From an uncultured Flavobacteriaceae bacterium (GTDB lineage Bacteria; Bacteroidota; Bacteroidia; Flavobacteriales; Flavobacteriaceae): a DNA stretch of 64,000 bases. The stretch's first letter is position 1. Every line of letters begins with the position of its first letter. Positions 31,314 to 40,788 of the stretch are shown piece by piece. The notes under the pieces were generated by a model. That model was not told the DNA's origin. It saw only the letters and a list, made by a program, of their open reading frames with translations, and did not search any database. Position numbers and translations under genes: made by a program. The DNA is taken from the NCBI GenBank assembly GCA_947493175.1, contig CANLQD010000001.1, positions 496,001 through 560,000 of the forward strand, read 5' to 3'.

Positions 31314-32156
31314 CTAAGAACGCCGAAGTGCCTTTAAGTTTTTGTGATCAATCCATTTTTGGCCTCCTACCTTTCGCATCAGTACGTCAAAATTACGCAT
31401 AAAGAGCACATTATATACTGCTTTCGAAAAATTAAGGGGGTTTTTAGGCCATGAACGCAAGCTCATAGAGAAACCAGGCGAACGATACTTCATGTAATGC
31501 CAGTATCCTTCGGGCATGTACAGCATTTCACCATGATCGAGAACGGCACGATATCCCTGTGCCTTCTTTAACAAGGGCCACTTATTCAAATCGGGGTTCG
31601 AAAAGTCGATGGCCTCATGCGTAATGAGTGAATGTGGAACCTTATACAGGTATTTGGTCTGGGAGGGCGGGAAGAGTACACATTCCTTTATCCCTTCAAA
31701 ATGAAAGTGAAAAATATTGGACAAGTCGATATCATAATGCATAAAGGTGAAGCTATCACGCCCCCCAAAAAAAAGCATTGGAAGCTTTTTTTGAAGTCTT
31801 AAACCAAGGTCGGGAAAATCAAAATCGTTTTGTAGCTCCGGAACTTCCCTAAAGATATTCCATAAAAAAATACGATATCGTGTCGGTTTGGATTTTAGTA
31901 AGTCGATGTAATCGACCATTTTCATCTGGGCATGGGGTTCGTTAAAACCGTCTTCATGATGTACTGGACGGTCGTCATAAAGTGGCACTGTCTTATCGCC
32001 GGCAATCTCGGACATATAATCCAAGCTCCATTTGGAAATGGCGGGCCAATGGTCGACCGCATTTTCAATGACAACGGGTATCTGAGGTCTAAAGTAGTGC
32101 TGTAAAAAGTCTTCCTTGGCAATGGTAGATACCCTGGGGATTTCTTCTAACTTCAA
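31314..32156 (-). CDS. Cupin-like JmjC-fold protein
   Basis: 280 residues. Iron ligands of the JmjC fold are present: H-x-D in FMHYDIDLSN and a later His in MPEGYWHYMKY. The opening RPQIPVVIENAVDHWPA is typical of bacterial cupin_8 proteins related to asparaginyl or protein hydroxylases and transcription-factor FIH. It probably is a 2-oxoglutarate-dependent hydroxylase of unknown substrate. No signal peptide. Confidence 0.82.
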   Translation of the reverse strand: MKLEEIPRVSTIAKEDFLQHYFRPQIPVVIENAVDHWPAISKWSLDYMSEIAGDKTVPLYDDRPVHHEDGFNEPHAQMKMVDYIDLLKSKPTRYRIFLWNIFREVPELQNDFDFPDLGLRLQKKLPMLFFGGRDSFTFMHYDIDLSNIFHFHFEGIKECVLFPPSQTKYLYKVPHSLITHEAIDFSNPDLNKWPLLKKAQGYRAVLDHGEMLYMPEGYWHYMKYRSPGFSMSLRSWPKNPLNFSKAVYNVLFMRNFDVLMRKVGGQKWIDHKNLKALRRS

Positions 32157-32235
32157 TGGAATTCAGGTTATTTTAAGCCTTCTAAATTAAAGAACCTTCT
32201 CCAAAAAATATCTTAAAAATAAGCTAATGTAAGCA

Positions 32236-33330
32236 CTACTGTTGAAGCTTGGAATTTTCCTTTGCCAATTCGTTACGTTCGATAGTGTGACCCGGCCTTG
32301 ACCATCTGGGCTTTTCTCCAAGAGGATGCAGTTTGGAGTCTTCGGCTTCTACCGTGGCTGGCTGTGAAATTTTGGTAAATGGTTTTTGCGGTTGTAGGCC
32401 CAATAATTGAAACAGCTCCATATCCTCGTTCACATCGGGATTCGGGGTCGTAAGCAACTTATCGCCCGCAAAGATAGAATTTGCCCCGGCAAAGAAACAC
32501 ATTGCCTGCCCTTCGCGACTCATTTCAGTGCGCCCTGCCGATAAACGAACTTGGGTCTCTGGTATTACAATGCGTGTGGTCGCTACCATACGTATCATAT
32601 CCCAAATGGAAACAGGTTCCATTTCGGCCATAGGCGTGCCCTCTACAGCTACCAGTGCGTTGATCGGGACAGATTCCGGTTGCGGATTCAAGGAGGCCAA
32701 GGCTACCAACATACCGGCTCGGTCCTCTAACCGTTCTCCCATACCAATGATGCCACCGCTACAAACGGTCACATTACTTTTTCGAACATTATCAATAGTC
32801 TCCAGGCGATCTTCAAAAGCGCGGGTAGAAATCACATCTTTATAGTAATCTTCCGACGTATCTAGATTATGGTTATAGGCATAAAGCCCGGCTTCTGCCA
32901 ACCGTTTGGCCTGATTTTCGGTGAGCATTCCCAAGGTGCAACACACTTCCATATCCAATTTGTTTATGGTACGTACCATCTCGAGTACTTGGTCGAACTC
33001 GGGGCCGTCTTTTACATTACGCCACGCAGCGCCCATACACACCCGTGAGCTTCCCGATGCTTTGGCCCGAAGGGCCTGGGCCTTTACATGGGAAACCGTC
33101 ATAAGGTCATTGCCTTCAATATCGGTATGGTACCGTGCGGCTTGCGGACAATATCCACAGTCCTCGGGACAGCCGCCTGTTTTGATCGAAAGTAAGGTAG
33201 ACACTTGCACCGTATTCGGGTCATGGTTTTTTCGATGAACGGTAGCCGCCTCATAAAGTAGCTCCATCATTGGTTTATTGTAAATCGCCAGTATTTCCTC
33301 CTTGGTCCAATTGTGTCTTGTCTCGCTCAT
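32236..33330 (-). CDS. bioB: Biotin synthase BioB
   Basis: 364 residues. The radical-SAM cysteines appear in GGCPEDCGYCPQ, and the downstream conserved CMGAAWR and YNHNLDTS segments match BioB. It inserts sulfur into dethiobiotin. The C-terminus (about 325-364) is longer than in E. coli and polar. It is separated from the other bio genes by the flotillin/NfeD pair. Confidence 0.95.
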   Translation of the reverse strand: MSETRHNWTKEEILAIYNKPMMELLYEAATVHRKNHDPNTVQVSTLLSIKTGGCPEDCGYCPQAARYHTDIEGNDLMTVSHVKAQALRAKASGSSRVCMGAAWRNVKDGPEFDQVLEMVRTINKLDMEVCCTLGMLTENQAKRLAEAGLYAYNHNLDTSEDYYKDVISTRAFEDRLETIDNVRKSNVTVCSGGIIGMGERLEDRAGMLVALASLNPQPESVPINALVAVEGTPMAEMEPVSIWDMIRMVATTRIVIPETQVRLSAGRTEMSREGQAMCFFAGANSIFAGDKLLTTPNPDVNEDMELFQLLGLQPQKPFTKISQPATVEAEDSKLHPLGEKPRWSRPGHTIERNELAKENSKLQQ

Positions 33331-33571
33331 GAAAGTATATTAATTCCACTTCAAAAATAACCTTTCTACCATTGAAATCGCAAATAACAAATCGCAAATT
33401 ATAAAAACTTGATACTAGCGATGTTTTCTTGATTTGTTCCCATTACCGACAAAAGGCATTAGCTCCAAGGGTTTGGCTTTGAATCAAGGACACGAACTGT
33501 AAAGGTCGGAGTTCCGTTGTCGAGCTTCAATGCTCCTATGGGTTTTGAAACCCAGCACATACAAACAAAAA
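33331..33571. other. Intergenic region upstream of bioB
   Basis: No gene seen. It holds a perfect small palindrome, tgggttt-tg-aaaccca, at 33538-33553, close to the flotillin terminator. Confidence 0.5.
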
Positions 33572-33598
33572 ACCCGAAACAGCGTTACTATTTCGGGT
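33572..33598 (-). terminator. Terminator of the flotillin gene
   Basis: acccgaaa (33572-33579) / tttcgggt (33591-33598), with an A-run on the plus strand that is a T-run for minus-strand transcripts. Confidence 0.8.
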
Positions 33599-33618
33599 CT
33601 CCATACGGTAAAATGATG

Positions 33619-35058
33619 TTAGTCGTTTTCGCTCGTCTTTTTGGATTTTGGCTGCTTTTTAGACGCTTCTTCTACTTCCTGGGCCGCTACATCTTTCCCC
33701 TTTAAATACTCGGGAAGTTGCATCCCCGCCATATTAAACATTTCTTGTAAGGGCGGCACCGACTTGTACATGCCAGAGATAAAGTTAGCTGTGGAATTTT
33801 TTCCTTCGCCGTCTTTTGCACCGGAATCCCATACGGTAACCTTGTCAATTTTGATATTCTTAATGGCCTCGGCCTGAGTTTTCACCAATTCGGGAAGCTT
33901 ATCGGCCACTAAAAGCAAAACAGCATCTTTCGGATTGTCACCAGCGGCTTTTACAATTTCATCCAAACCTTGTGCTTGTTTGGTCAATATTTCAAAAAGC
34001 CCCTGTGCTTCGGCTTGCGCCTTGAACAAAATGGCATCCGCTTCACCTTTGGCCCTTCTTCTGATTTTTTCAGCCTCGGCCTCCGCATCGATCTCTACTT
34101 TTCGCTTATCGATCTCTGCTGGCACCACAATATCGGCTGTTTGGGAACTTCTCACCCGTTCGGCCCTTGCGATTTCTGCATCTTTTTCAGCGGCATATGA
34201 TTCTTCCAATGCCTTCGCGGCCTGTACCTTTTCGGCGGCAATCGCCGTACGTTCCGCTTCGGCCTCTCTTTGACGACGCAACGAATCGGAGTTTGCCACA
34301 TTGATTTTAGCAACATTCTCCCCTTCTACAGCCTTCGCATTGGCAGCTGCAACCTGGGTGCGTTCGTCTTGAAGGGCATTCGCTTCACCAATAGAGCCAT
34401 CTCTTGTTTTCTCCGCAACCGATTTACGGGCTGCATTGATCGCATGGGCAGCAGCTTCTTTTCCAAGTGCTTCGATATACCCTGATTCGTCGACGATATC
34501 GGTAATGTTTACGTTGATCAGTTTAAGACCCACTTTCTTAAGTTCAGACTCTACACTTTGGGAAATGTTGGTAAGAAACTTATCTCTATCCGAATTGATC
34601 TCTTCGATGTCCATAGAGGCGACCACCAAACGAAGTTGACCGAAAATAATCTCCTGGGCCAACTCCTGAATCTCATTTTGGCCCAAACCAAGTAAGCGCT
34701 CCGCAGCATTCTGCATAATGCCGGGTTCTGTAGAGATTCCTATCGTAAAACGCGATGGAACGTTCACACGAATATTTTGCTTACTCAAGGCATTGATTAA
34801 ATTTACCTCGATGGAAATAGGGGTCAGGTCTAAAAACTCGTATTCTTGAATGATCGGCCAGATAAACGCGGCCCCACCGTGAATACAGCGTGCTGAATTT
34901 CCTCCGCCTACTTTCCCATAAACTACTAGAATGCGGTCAGACGGACACCTTTTATACCTCCGAATAAAGGAGATGATGATGATAAAAAAGAATAAAATGG
35001 CAAAGCCAATGGCGAGTAGGACGGCACTACCGCCCATTTCTAAGGGAACTAAAGTCAT
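33619..35058 (-). CDS. Flotillin-family protein
   Basis: 479 residues. One membrane segment at about 12-35, an SPFH domain (about 45-200), then a long Glu-Ala-rich coiled coil (about 215-370) typical of flotillins, and a charged tail. It organises membrane microdomains. It is paired with an NfeD-like gene 5 bases upstream, a standard partnership (compare YuaF-FloT in Bacillus). Confidence 0.9.
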   Translation of the reverse strand: MTLVPLEMGGSAVLLAIGFAILFFFIIIISFIRRYKRCPSDRILVVYGKVGGGNSARCIHGGAAFIWPIIQEYEFLDLTPISIEVNLINALSKQNIRVNVPSRFTIGISTEPGIMQNAAERLLGLGQNEIQELAQEIIFGQLRLVVASMDIEEINSDRDKFLTNISQSVESELKKVGLKLINVNITDIVDESGYIEALGKEAAAHAINAARKSVAEKTRDGSIGEANALQDERTQVAAANAKAVEGENVAKINVANSDSLRRQREAEAERTAIAAEKVQAAKALEESYAAEKDAEIARAERVRSSQTADIVVPAEIDKRKVEIDAEAEAEKIRRRAKGEADAILFKAQAEAQGLFEILTKQAQGLDEIVKAAGDNPKDAVLLLVADKLPELVKTQAEAIKNIKIDKVTVWDSGAKDGEGKNSTANFISGMYKSVPPLQEMFNMAGMQLPEYLKGKDVAAQEVEEASKKQPKSKKTSEND

Positions 35059-35063
35059 ATTGG

Positions 35064-35645
35064 TTATTTATTTAAGAGTTCAACAATTAATATTCCGTTA
35101 TCGGTTACTTCTTTTACGCGTACTACATTACCCATCTCCAGATTGTTCTGTTCATCGGTAAGGGCATCCAATTCACGTAGCGTGCCTTGAACATTGATGC
35201 TTACCTTTCCAATTTTACTGCGGTCGGCGCCTATTGTTAGATATACCTCCCCTACTTGATTCAAGGCGTTCGCCAATTTCAATGTACCGCTGCTCTGTAA
35301 CTTACCCAAGTAATAAAACAGGGCGGCCATACCTACCATCATCAAAAGACCGCAGATAACCGATATGATTACTGTAAGCGTCTTTGATAGTCCACCATCC
35401 AAACAGGCGATTCCAGACCACCCGAAAATGGTCAAAAAGCCCATGAGGTTCTTAAAGGATAAAAATTGAAACTCGATTCCAGTATCTCCCTCGATATCCA
35501 TATCCACATCCCCTGAATCGATACCATCGGTGTCTCCACCAATGAGGGTAATTACCAAGAGAACAACAAATATGACCGATGCGATAAGGGCAACGACCCA
35601 ATAAACTTTTTCAAAAATTGTTAGCGCGTGGAACCATTCTTGCAT
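35064..35645 (-). CDS. NfeD/YuaF-like membrane protein with OB-fold
   Basis: 193 residues: hydrophobic segments at about 15-37, 65-85 and 88-110, separated by a very acidic loop (GGDTDGIDSGDVDMDIEGD), and a C-terminal OB-fold-like domain (about 120-190). Its position directly before flotillin supports the NfeD partner role. Confidence 0.8.
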   Translation of the reverse strand: MQEWFHALTIFEKVYWVVALIASVIFVVLLVITLIGGDTDGIDSGDVDMDIEGDTGIEFQFLSFKNLMGFLTIFGWSGIACLDGGLSKTLTVIISVICGLLMMVGMAALFYYLGKLQSSGTLKLANALNQVGEVYLTIGADRSKIGKVSINVQGTLRELDALTDEQNNLEMGNVVRVKEVTDNGILIVELLNK

Positions 35646-35709
35646 AAGATCAATAGTTTGGTTAGTAAAAAAGATGTATGAAATGTACGTACTTGGAAGG
35701 ACCGATATG

Positions 35710-36954
35710 CTATCTCGACAATAGAATGCTTACGGCATTACCTCCAAAACCAACAGCGTTTACCATTATTTTTTTAATGCTAGACGGTTTGGTAGTGTCC
35801 TTTACAAAAGGAACCTTTACAAACTGCTGGTGTTGCAATATTAAGACCGCCAATTCGACGCTTAACATGCCCGAGGCCCCAAATGTGTGACCTATTTTCC
35901 ACTTATTAGTAGTCAAAGCCGGCAATTTGTTACAAAACACCTTCTGAATAGCTTTAAACTCTGATATATCCCCTTTTATTGTTCCCGGTGCATGCATAAC
36001 GATTACGTCTACTTCTGAAGGGGCTGTTTTTCCCAAAGCCATCTGCATGGAACGTTGAAAGCAAAGTGCATCTGTTGAAATAGAAATGTTGTGTTCAAGT
36101 GGCTCGGTTGCATATCCGACACCAGCAATGATCGCCATGGTATTTTTACCGATCCCCTTTTCCAAACAGGCCATGGCGGCACCTTCACCCAGCACCATCG
36201 TATTTTTTTTCTTTTGCAGATCTAGAGCTCGGCAAGGGTAGCTTCGGCCATGTTTTGCCATGAGTGGTTCTTGACCATTGGAAGCATAAATCTTCAAAGC
36301 CTTCATTTGGGAGATGGTAAAATCGGTCAAAGGTGCTTCGCTGCCACCTACCAAAAATTTATCGGCCATTCCGCTTCTAATCCAAGCAACTCCGTTGAGC
36401 AAGGCATGTAACGCGGTAGAGCAGGTAATAGAATGTGAAATCTCGGGTCCACGGGTCTGTAGGTCATGGGCCACCCAAGACGAAATGTTGCCCAAGGTCG
36501 TAGTAGGGGAAGATAGGGTTAACGCCTTTTGCGTCTCCAAAAACGCTGCATGATAGGCTTCAAAAAGGGTGGTAGCCCCACGGGAGGAGCCAATATTGAT
36601 TCCAAAATTGTCGTTTGGCGTCCAACCCGCATTTTCCATTGCATTTCGAGAGGCATATAATGCATATAAAACGGAATCATCCAAATCCTTGTAATTACGA
36701 CTCGAATTTCGCAAATTCCGTATAGCCTCTTTTCCCTTTTTTGTAAGGGGCGAAACCCATTCCTGACGTTCCCCAAACCGTTTTTTTACGAAAAGAGAAG
36801 CTTCATTCCGGTATGTTTTCCAAACCTCCTTCAAAGAGGTTCCCAATGGTGAAATGGAGGAAATCGCCGTAATGGTAATCAAATCTTCCGTAGTATCTTG
36901 CTTGGCGAAACCGGAAGGTTGGTTATGTTTATCCTTTAGGATTTTGGACATCAC
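35710..36954 (-). CDS. Beta-ketoacyl synthase within the biotin cluster
   Basis: 414 residues of the KAS I/II (FabB/FabF) fold. The catalytic triad is intact: C178 in SITCSTALHAL, H321 in MHAPGTIKGD and H356 in KIGHTFGASG. It lies 12 bases downstream of bioA on the same strand, so it is probably used to elongate the pimelate precursor of biotin; no bioC or bioH is present here. It is diverged from housekeeping FabF, with extra polar residues at the N-terminus. The start may be one codon later. Confidence 0.85.
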   Translation of the reverse strand: MMSKILKDKHNQPSGFAKQDTTEDLITITAISSISPLGTSLKEVWKTYRNEASLFVKKRFGERQEWVSPLTKKGKEAIRNLRNSSRNYKDLDDSVLYALYASRNAMENAGWTPNDNFGINIGSSRGATTLFEAYHAAFLETQKALTLSSPTTTLGNISSWVAHDLQTRGPEISHSITCSTALHALLNGVAWIRSGMADKFLVGGSEAPLTDFTISQMKALKIYASNGQEPLMAKHGRSYPCRALDLQKKKNTMVLGEGAAMACLEKGIGKNTMAIIAGVGYATEPLEHNISISTDALCFQRSMQMALGKTAPSEVDVIVMHAPGTIKGDISEFKAIQKVFCNKLPALTTNKWKIGHTFGASGMLSVELAVLILQHQQFVKVPFVKDTTKPSSIKKIMVNAVGFGGNAVSILLSR

Positions 36955-36966
36955 TTAATGCGTTTT

Positions 36967-38235
36967 TCAAACAATTTCCAATGCGTTTTTGATAGCTTCA
37001 TAGACTTTAGCCAGTTGTTCGTTCGTAATCACATAGGGCGGTAAGGTGTATATCGTATTTCCTAACGGACGCAAATTAACGCCTTGTTCCATAAAAAAAG
37101 CGTAGAGCCTATCACGCAAAGAGCCATACCGATCGCTCTCCAGTTTTAAATCAACGGCCAAAATAACCCCTTTGCTCCGCACTTCTTGCACCTTGGGATG
37201 GTTTTCTACTTGATCTACAAATTCGATATGGGCCTTTTCAATATAAGCGCGCCGCTCCACTATTTCGTTTGAATTCAACAAATCGATTCCGGCCAAGGCG
37301 GCAGCACATCCCAACGGATGCGCACTGAACGTATGTGCATGAAAGAAGCCCTTGGCTACTTCATTGCTCAAAAAAGCTTCGTACACTTCTAAGGAACAAC
37401 TGGTGATGCTTAAGGGGAACATGCCAGCGGTAAGAGCTTTGCTCAAACAAATGATATCCGGTGGGTACTGCAAATAATCGGATGCAAAGTTCTTGCCCGT
37501 TTTTCCGAATCCGGTCATGATTTCATCTGCAATCGTTAGCACATCATTTTCCCTACACTTGTTGATCAATGCGTCCAAACCTTTGGCCGAATGAAACTTC
37601 ATCCCTGCCGCGCCTTGTACCAAAGGTTCAAAAACAAATGCAGCACAAGCATTGTTTTCCAAGATTGTATTGAGCTGGTTTAGTACTGCATCAATCGTAT
37701 CTTCTTGCGGAACCGGAATACGTTCAACTTTCAATAAAAACTCCTCGAACGGACCGTTATAGGAGGAAAGCCCAGAGGCACTCATAGCCCCAAAAGTGTC
37801 TCCGTGGAAACCGTTTTCAAAGGCGATCAGGGTATCTCTCTTATCTCCTTTGTTATGATGGTACTGAATAGCCATTTTAATCGCGGCCTCAATTGCTGTA
37901 GAGCCGTTGTCGTTGAAAAAAATCTTTTCTTGATTCGACGGCAATAAGGCAACCAATTGTTCCGAAAGTTCCACCGCGGGGCGGTGGGTAAAACCACTGA
38001 ACATCACAAAATCCAAGGTTTCCATCTGTTGCGCTATGGCTTTCGTAATGTGGGGGTTACCATGCCCATACATAGTAGTATACCAAGAGGCAATTCCGTC
38101 TACATAGGTATTTCCATCCTCATCATACAACAGTGCCCCCTTTGCCTTTGTTATTGCCAACATCTCTGGATGCAGTTGATGCTGGGTCAACGGGTGCCAT
38201 AGGTGTTTTTTATCACGTTCCGAAAGATTTTTCAA
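36967..38235 (-). CDS. bioA: Adenosylmethionine-8-amino-7-oxononanoate aminotransferase BioA
   Basis: 422 residues. Class III aminotransferase with the opening WHPLTQHQL typical of BioA, DEIMTGFGKTG and the PLP lysine in CLSKALTAG. It makes 7,8-diaminopelargonate. Divergent from the glycosyltransferase gene at 38307. Confidence 0.95.
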   Translation of the reverse strand: MKNLSERDKKHLWHPLTQHQLHPEMLAITKAKGALLYDEDGNTYVDGIASWYTTMYGHGNPHITKAIAQQMETLDFVMFSGFTHRPAVELSEQLVALLPSNQEKIFFNDNGSTAIEAAIKMAIQYHHNKGDKRDTLIAFENGFHGDTFGAMSASGLSSYNGPFEEFLLKVERIPVPQEDTIDAVLNQLNTILENNACAAFVFEPLVQGAAGMKFHSAKGLDALINKCRENDVLTIADEIMTGFGKTGKNFASDYLQYPPDIICLSKALTAGMFPLSITSCSLEVYEAFLSNEVAKGFFHAHTFSAHPLGCAAALAGIDLLNSNEIVERRAYIEKAHIEFVDQVENHPKVQEVRSKGVILAVDLKLESDRYGSLRDRLYAFFMEQGVNLRPLGNTIYTLPPYVITNEQLAKVYEAIKNALEIV

Positions 38236-38306
38236 GGGTGTTTTGTTTACGGAGTAAAGGATTTCATCTATCTTGCAAAGATGCGGATTTCATTGCAAAA
38301 CAACAC

Positions 38307-39794
38307 ATGCTGAACCGGCTTATCAAACTATTTTCCCCAAACTATTCAGACCTTGGTCAAGGCAGGGTCTTTGGTCTTCTGTTGATTGTGGCAACCCTTG
38401 TTCGTTTCCCTTTTTTCTTTCGGGATTACATTGATCGTGATGAAAGCACCTTCATTTTAATGGGACAATCCTGGGTCGACGGCTATTTACCTTATACCGA
38501 ATTATGGGACTTAAAACCCCCGATTACTTTTTTATTTTTCGCCGGCATCATTTATGTTTTCGGAAAAAGTTTTTTGGCCATTCGCTTTTTTGGGACCTTA
38601 CTGGTTGCTTCCACCGCCTTTTTCACCTATAAGATTACTGAAACGACCAGCACAAAAAAAATAGCCTTTTGGGCGGCCATGGCCGCCGTTGCATTGCAAA
38701 GCATGTTCGGAAGTATCCAAGGGGTCATGTCCGAGCATCTTTGTATGGCATTTTTTGTTCCCGGACTGTACTTTTCAATGAAAGCGAAGCGAATTTCCGA
38801 TTATTTTGTTGCCGGTTTGTTGATGGGCCTGGCCATTATGACAAAATTGAACATTGCCTATGCGGTATTGTTTGTAATCGCCTATTTGTTTTTCGATTTT
38901 TTTCGGAAAAAGACGTACAACAACGGTTTATGGCGAATGGTCTTCTATGGAATTGGTTTGTTCGTAATCGTTTTATCGACCTTACTTCCCTATTATCTAA
39001 CCGGAAAAGCTGAAGTATGGTGGAAATCTGTCGTATTGGCTTCCTTGGAATATGCTGGGACAAGACGCGATTCGGTACTGAACCTGGCCCCTACCTTTTT
39101 GGTCTTGCTAAGCTTTTTTCTGTTGAGCTGGAAAAAGAACTACTTGAATTTTAAGGACAGAAAAATTCAATTGATTACGGTGGCCATTCTAGGTGTTTTG
39201 TTCTCTTTCGCCAAGGCGGGTAGAATCAATAGCCATTATTTGATACAGCTACACCCATTGTTCGTTATTGTGGCGGCCATCTGTATTTCAAAACTTCCCG
39301 TTCTTAAAAAATGGGATTATCGACCGTATGTGGCAATCTTACTTTTTTTGCTACCCGCGGAAAGTTATTTGGAGTACTTTCGAATTACAAAACATAAAAT
39401 CGAACAGGGCACATTTTACAACGGTGAGGGGATTGCGGTACCTGCTTACTTAAAGGAAAACCATCCCACGGAAAAAAATGTTCTTTTTTTAGGATATCAT
39501 ATCGGGTATTGGCCCATGGGAATCTATCCCCCTACAATGGCAGCGACCCACCCCAGCAACATCTGCAGGAACGAGCTTTTCCCTTATTTTGACAATTCTC
39601 GTAATACCGCCATGGAGGAGTTAAAATACATTATGGATGGCATTCGACCTGTCATCGTGGTCACACGCACCAATAGGCTGAAATTCGATAAGCAATTTGA
39701 AATGGAAAATCAGTTTATAGACGAATATTTAGACCAGTATTACCGGTTGATCGAGCAGGTAGAGTCGGCAGATATCTATCAACGCTTAGAGTGA
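38307..39794 (+). CDS. GT-C fold glycosyltransferase (family 39-like) membrane protein
   Basis: 495 residues from the Met at 38307; upstream in-frame codons overlap bioA antisense and are not family-like. The DRDE motif in the first periplasmic loop (YIDRDESTF) is the catalytic acid of GT-C enzymes using polyprenyl-phosphate sugars, and about ten membrane segments follow. It may glycosylate lipid or protein. Its end overlaps bioD by 9 bases in convergent orientation. Confidence 0.82.
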   Translation: MLNRLIKLFSPNYSDLGQGRVFGLLLIVATLVRFPFFFRDYIDRDESTFILMGQSWVDGYLPYTELWDLKPPITFLFFAGIIYVFGKSFLAIRFFGTLLVASTAFFTYKITETTSTKKIAFWAAMAAVALQSMFGSIQGVMSEHLCMAFFVPGLYFSMKAKRISDYFVAGLLMGLAIMTKLNIAYAVLFVIAYLFFDFFRKKTYNNGLWRMVFYGIGLFVIVLSTLLPYYLTGKAEVWWKSVVLASLEYAGTRRDSVLNLAPTFLVLLSFFLLSWKKNYLNFKDRKIQLITVAILGVLFSFAKAGRINSHYLIQLHPLFVIVAAICISKLPVLKKWDYRPYVAILLFLLPAESYLEYFRITKHKIEQGTFYNGEGIAVPAYLKENHPTEKNVLFLGYHIGYWPMGIYPPTMAATHPSNICRNELFPYFDNSRNTAMEELKYIMDGIRPVIVVTRTNRLKFDKQFEMENQFIDEYLDQYYRLIEQVESADIYQRLE

Positions 39795-40403
39795 TTGTAA
39801 AATGTTACGAAACTTGTCTGCATATCTTTTTACTGTGGCCTTGTCAAAAGAAGGTTCCTCATCGATACGGCCTATCAAAGAAACCCCGGTTTTATGAAGA
39901 ATGATGTCCTCTGTTTGGAGATTGGCATTCCCACTGAAAAGTACCGATACGTCGTATCCCTTTGCCTGTAGCCACCTAATCGTTAACAGGGAATGGTTGA
40001 TACTCCCCAGATAGTGTCTTGAAACAACGACCACTTTGTAATTGGGCATAATAATATCAAGGATGGTATCTTCTGCGTTCAATGGTACCAAAAGCCCCCC
40101 TGCACCCTCTATGACGAGATGATTCTCCGTTTCAGGTTCCTGTATATTATTGGCATTTATAGTAACCCCATCGATTTCTGCGGCGGCATGTGGACTCATG
40201 GGTGATGTGAGTTCAAAGGCGCTCTTATGAATTTTTGTTTTGGTATTCGTTAGCATCGCTGCGACCTTATGGCTATCGGTATGGTCTAAGTCACCTGCTT
40301 GAATGGGTTTCCAATAATCGGCCTCCAAGGCCTCGGTAATAATGGCGGAAGCTACCGTTTTTCCTACTTCGGTCGATATCCCGGTGACAAAAATTCGCTG
40401 CAT
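39786..40403 (-). CDS. bioD: Dethiobiotin synthetase BioD
   Basis: 205 residues. P-loop GISTEVGKT (8-16), the KPIQAGD substrate element (36-42) and EGAGGLLVPL (96-105) match BioD. It closes the ureido ring of dethiobiotin using CO2 and ATP. Co-directional with a small DUF2007 gene and bioF. Confidence 0.94.
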   Translation of the reverse strand: MQRIFVTGISTEVGKTVASAIITEALEADYWKPIQAGDLDHTDSHKVAAMLTNTKTKIHKSAFELTSPMSPHAAAEIDGVTINANNIQEPETENHLVIEGAGGLLVPLNAEDTILDIIMPNYKVVVVSRHYLGSINHSLLTIRWLQAKGYDVSVLFSGNANLQTEDIILHKTGVSLIGRIDEEPSFDKATVKRYADKFRNILQSL

Positions 40404-40404
40404 G

Positions 40405-40788
40405 CTATAAGGGTTTTGTAATCATTCCACAATTTAGGCATTTGTATTTTCTTTTTTCGAAAAATGGGAACAGTTTGTAAAAAAGACCTTTTCGTTCATA
40501 ATAGACCTCTGATTTTTGTGCTTTGCAATTCGGACATACCACCGGACGCCCTTCATCATCCATGGCATAGGCTCGAACCTCATTGTAGATCTCGGTGGCC
40601 CGTTCTTTTTCGCTGGCATACACTTGTAGTTTTACCCCTCCGATGGCCGCACTGATCAAAGGATCTGAATTCAGGGTATTTTCGTCCCTTAAAAAAACTT
40701 GGATTCCCTCAGATTCCAATTTGGCCTTTATGATCTGTACATCGGCGGCAAACTCAAAAGAGGCAATGGTATAAAATGTTTCGTTCAT
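40405..40788 (-). CDS. DUF2007-domain protein with zinc-ribbon tail
   Basis: 127 residues from the ATG at 40788, which overlaps the bioF stop codon (ATGA). The N-terminal DUF2007 fold (FYTIASFEFAADVQIIKAKLESEGI) resembles PII-like or signal-transduction ferredoxin folds. Four Cys (CPNCKA...CLNCG) form a likely zinc ribbon. Function unknown; translational coupling to bioF is suggested by the overlap. Confidence 0.82.
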   Translation of the reverse strand: MNETFYTIASFEFAADVQIIKAKLESEGIQVFLRDENTLNSDPLISAAIGGVKLQVYASEKERATEIYNEVRAYAMDDEGRPVVCPNCKAQKSEVYYERKGLFYKLFPFFEKRKYKCLNCGMITKPL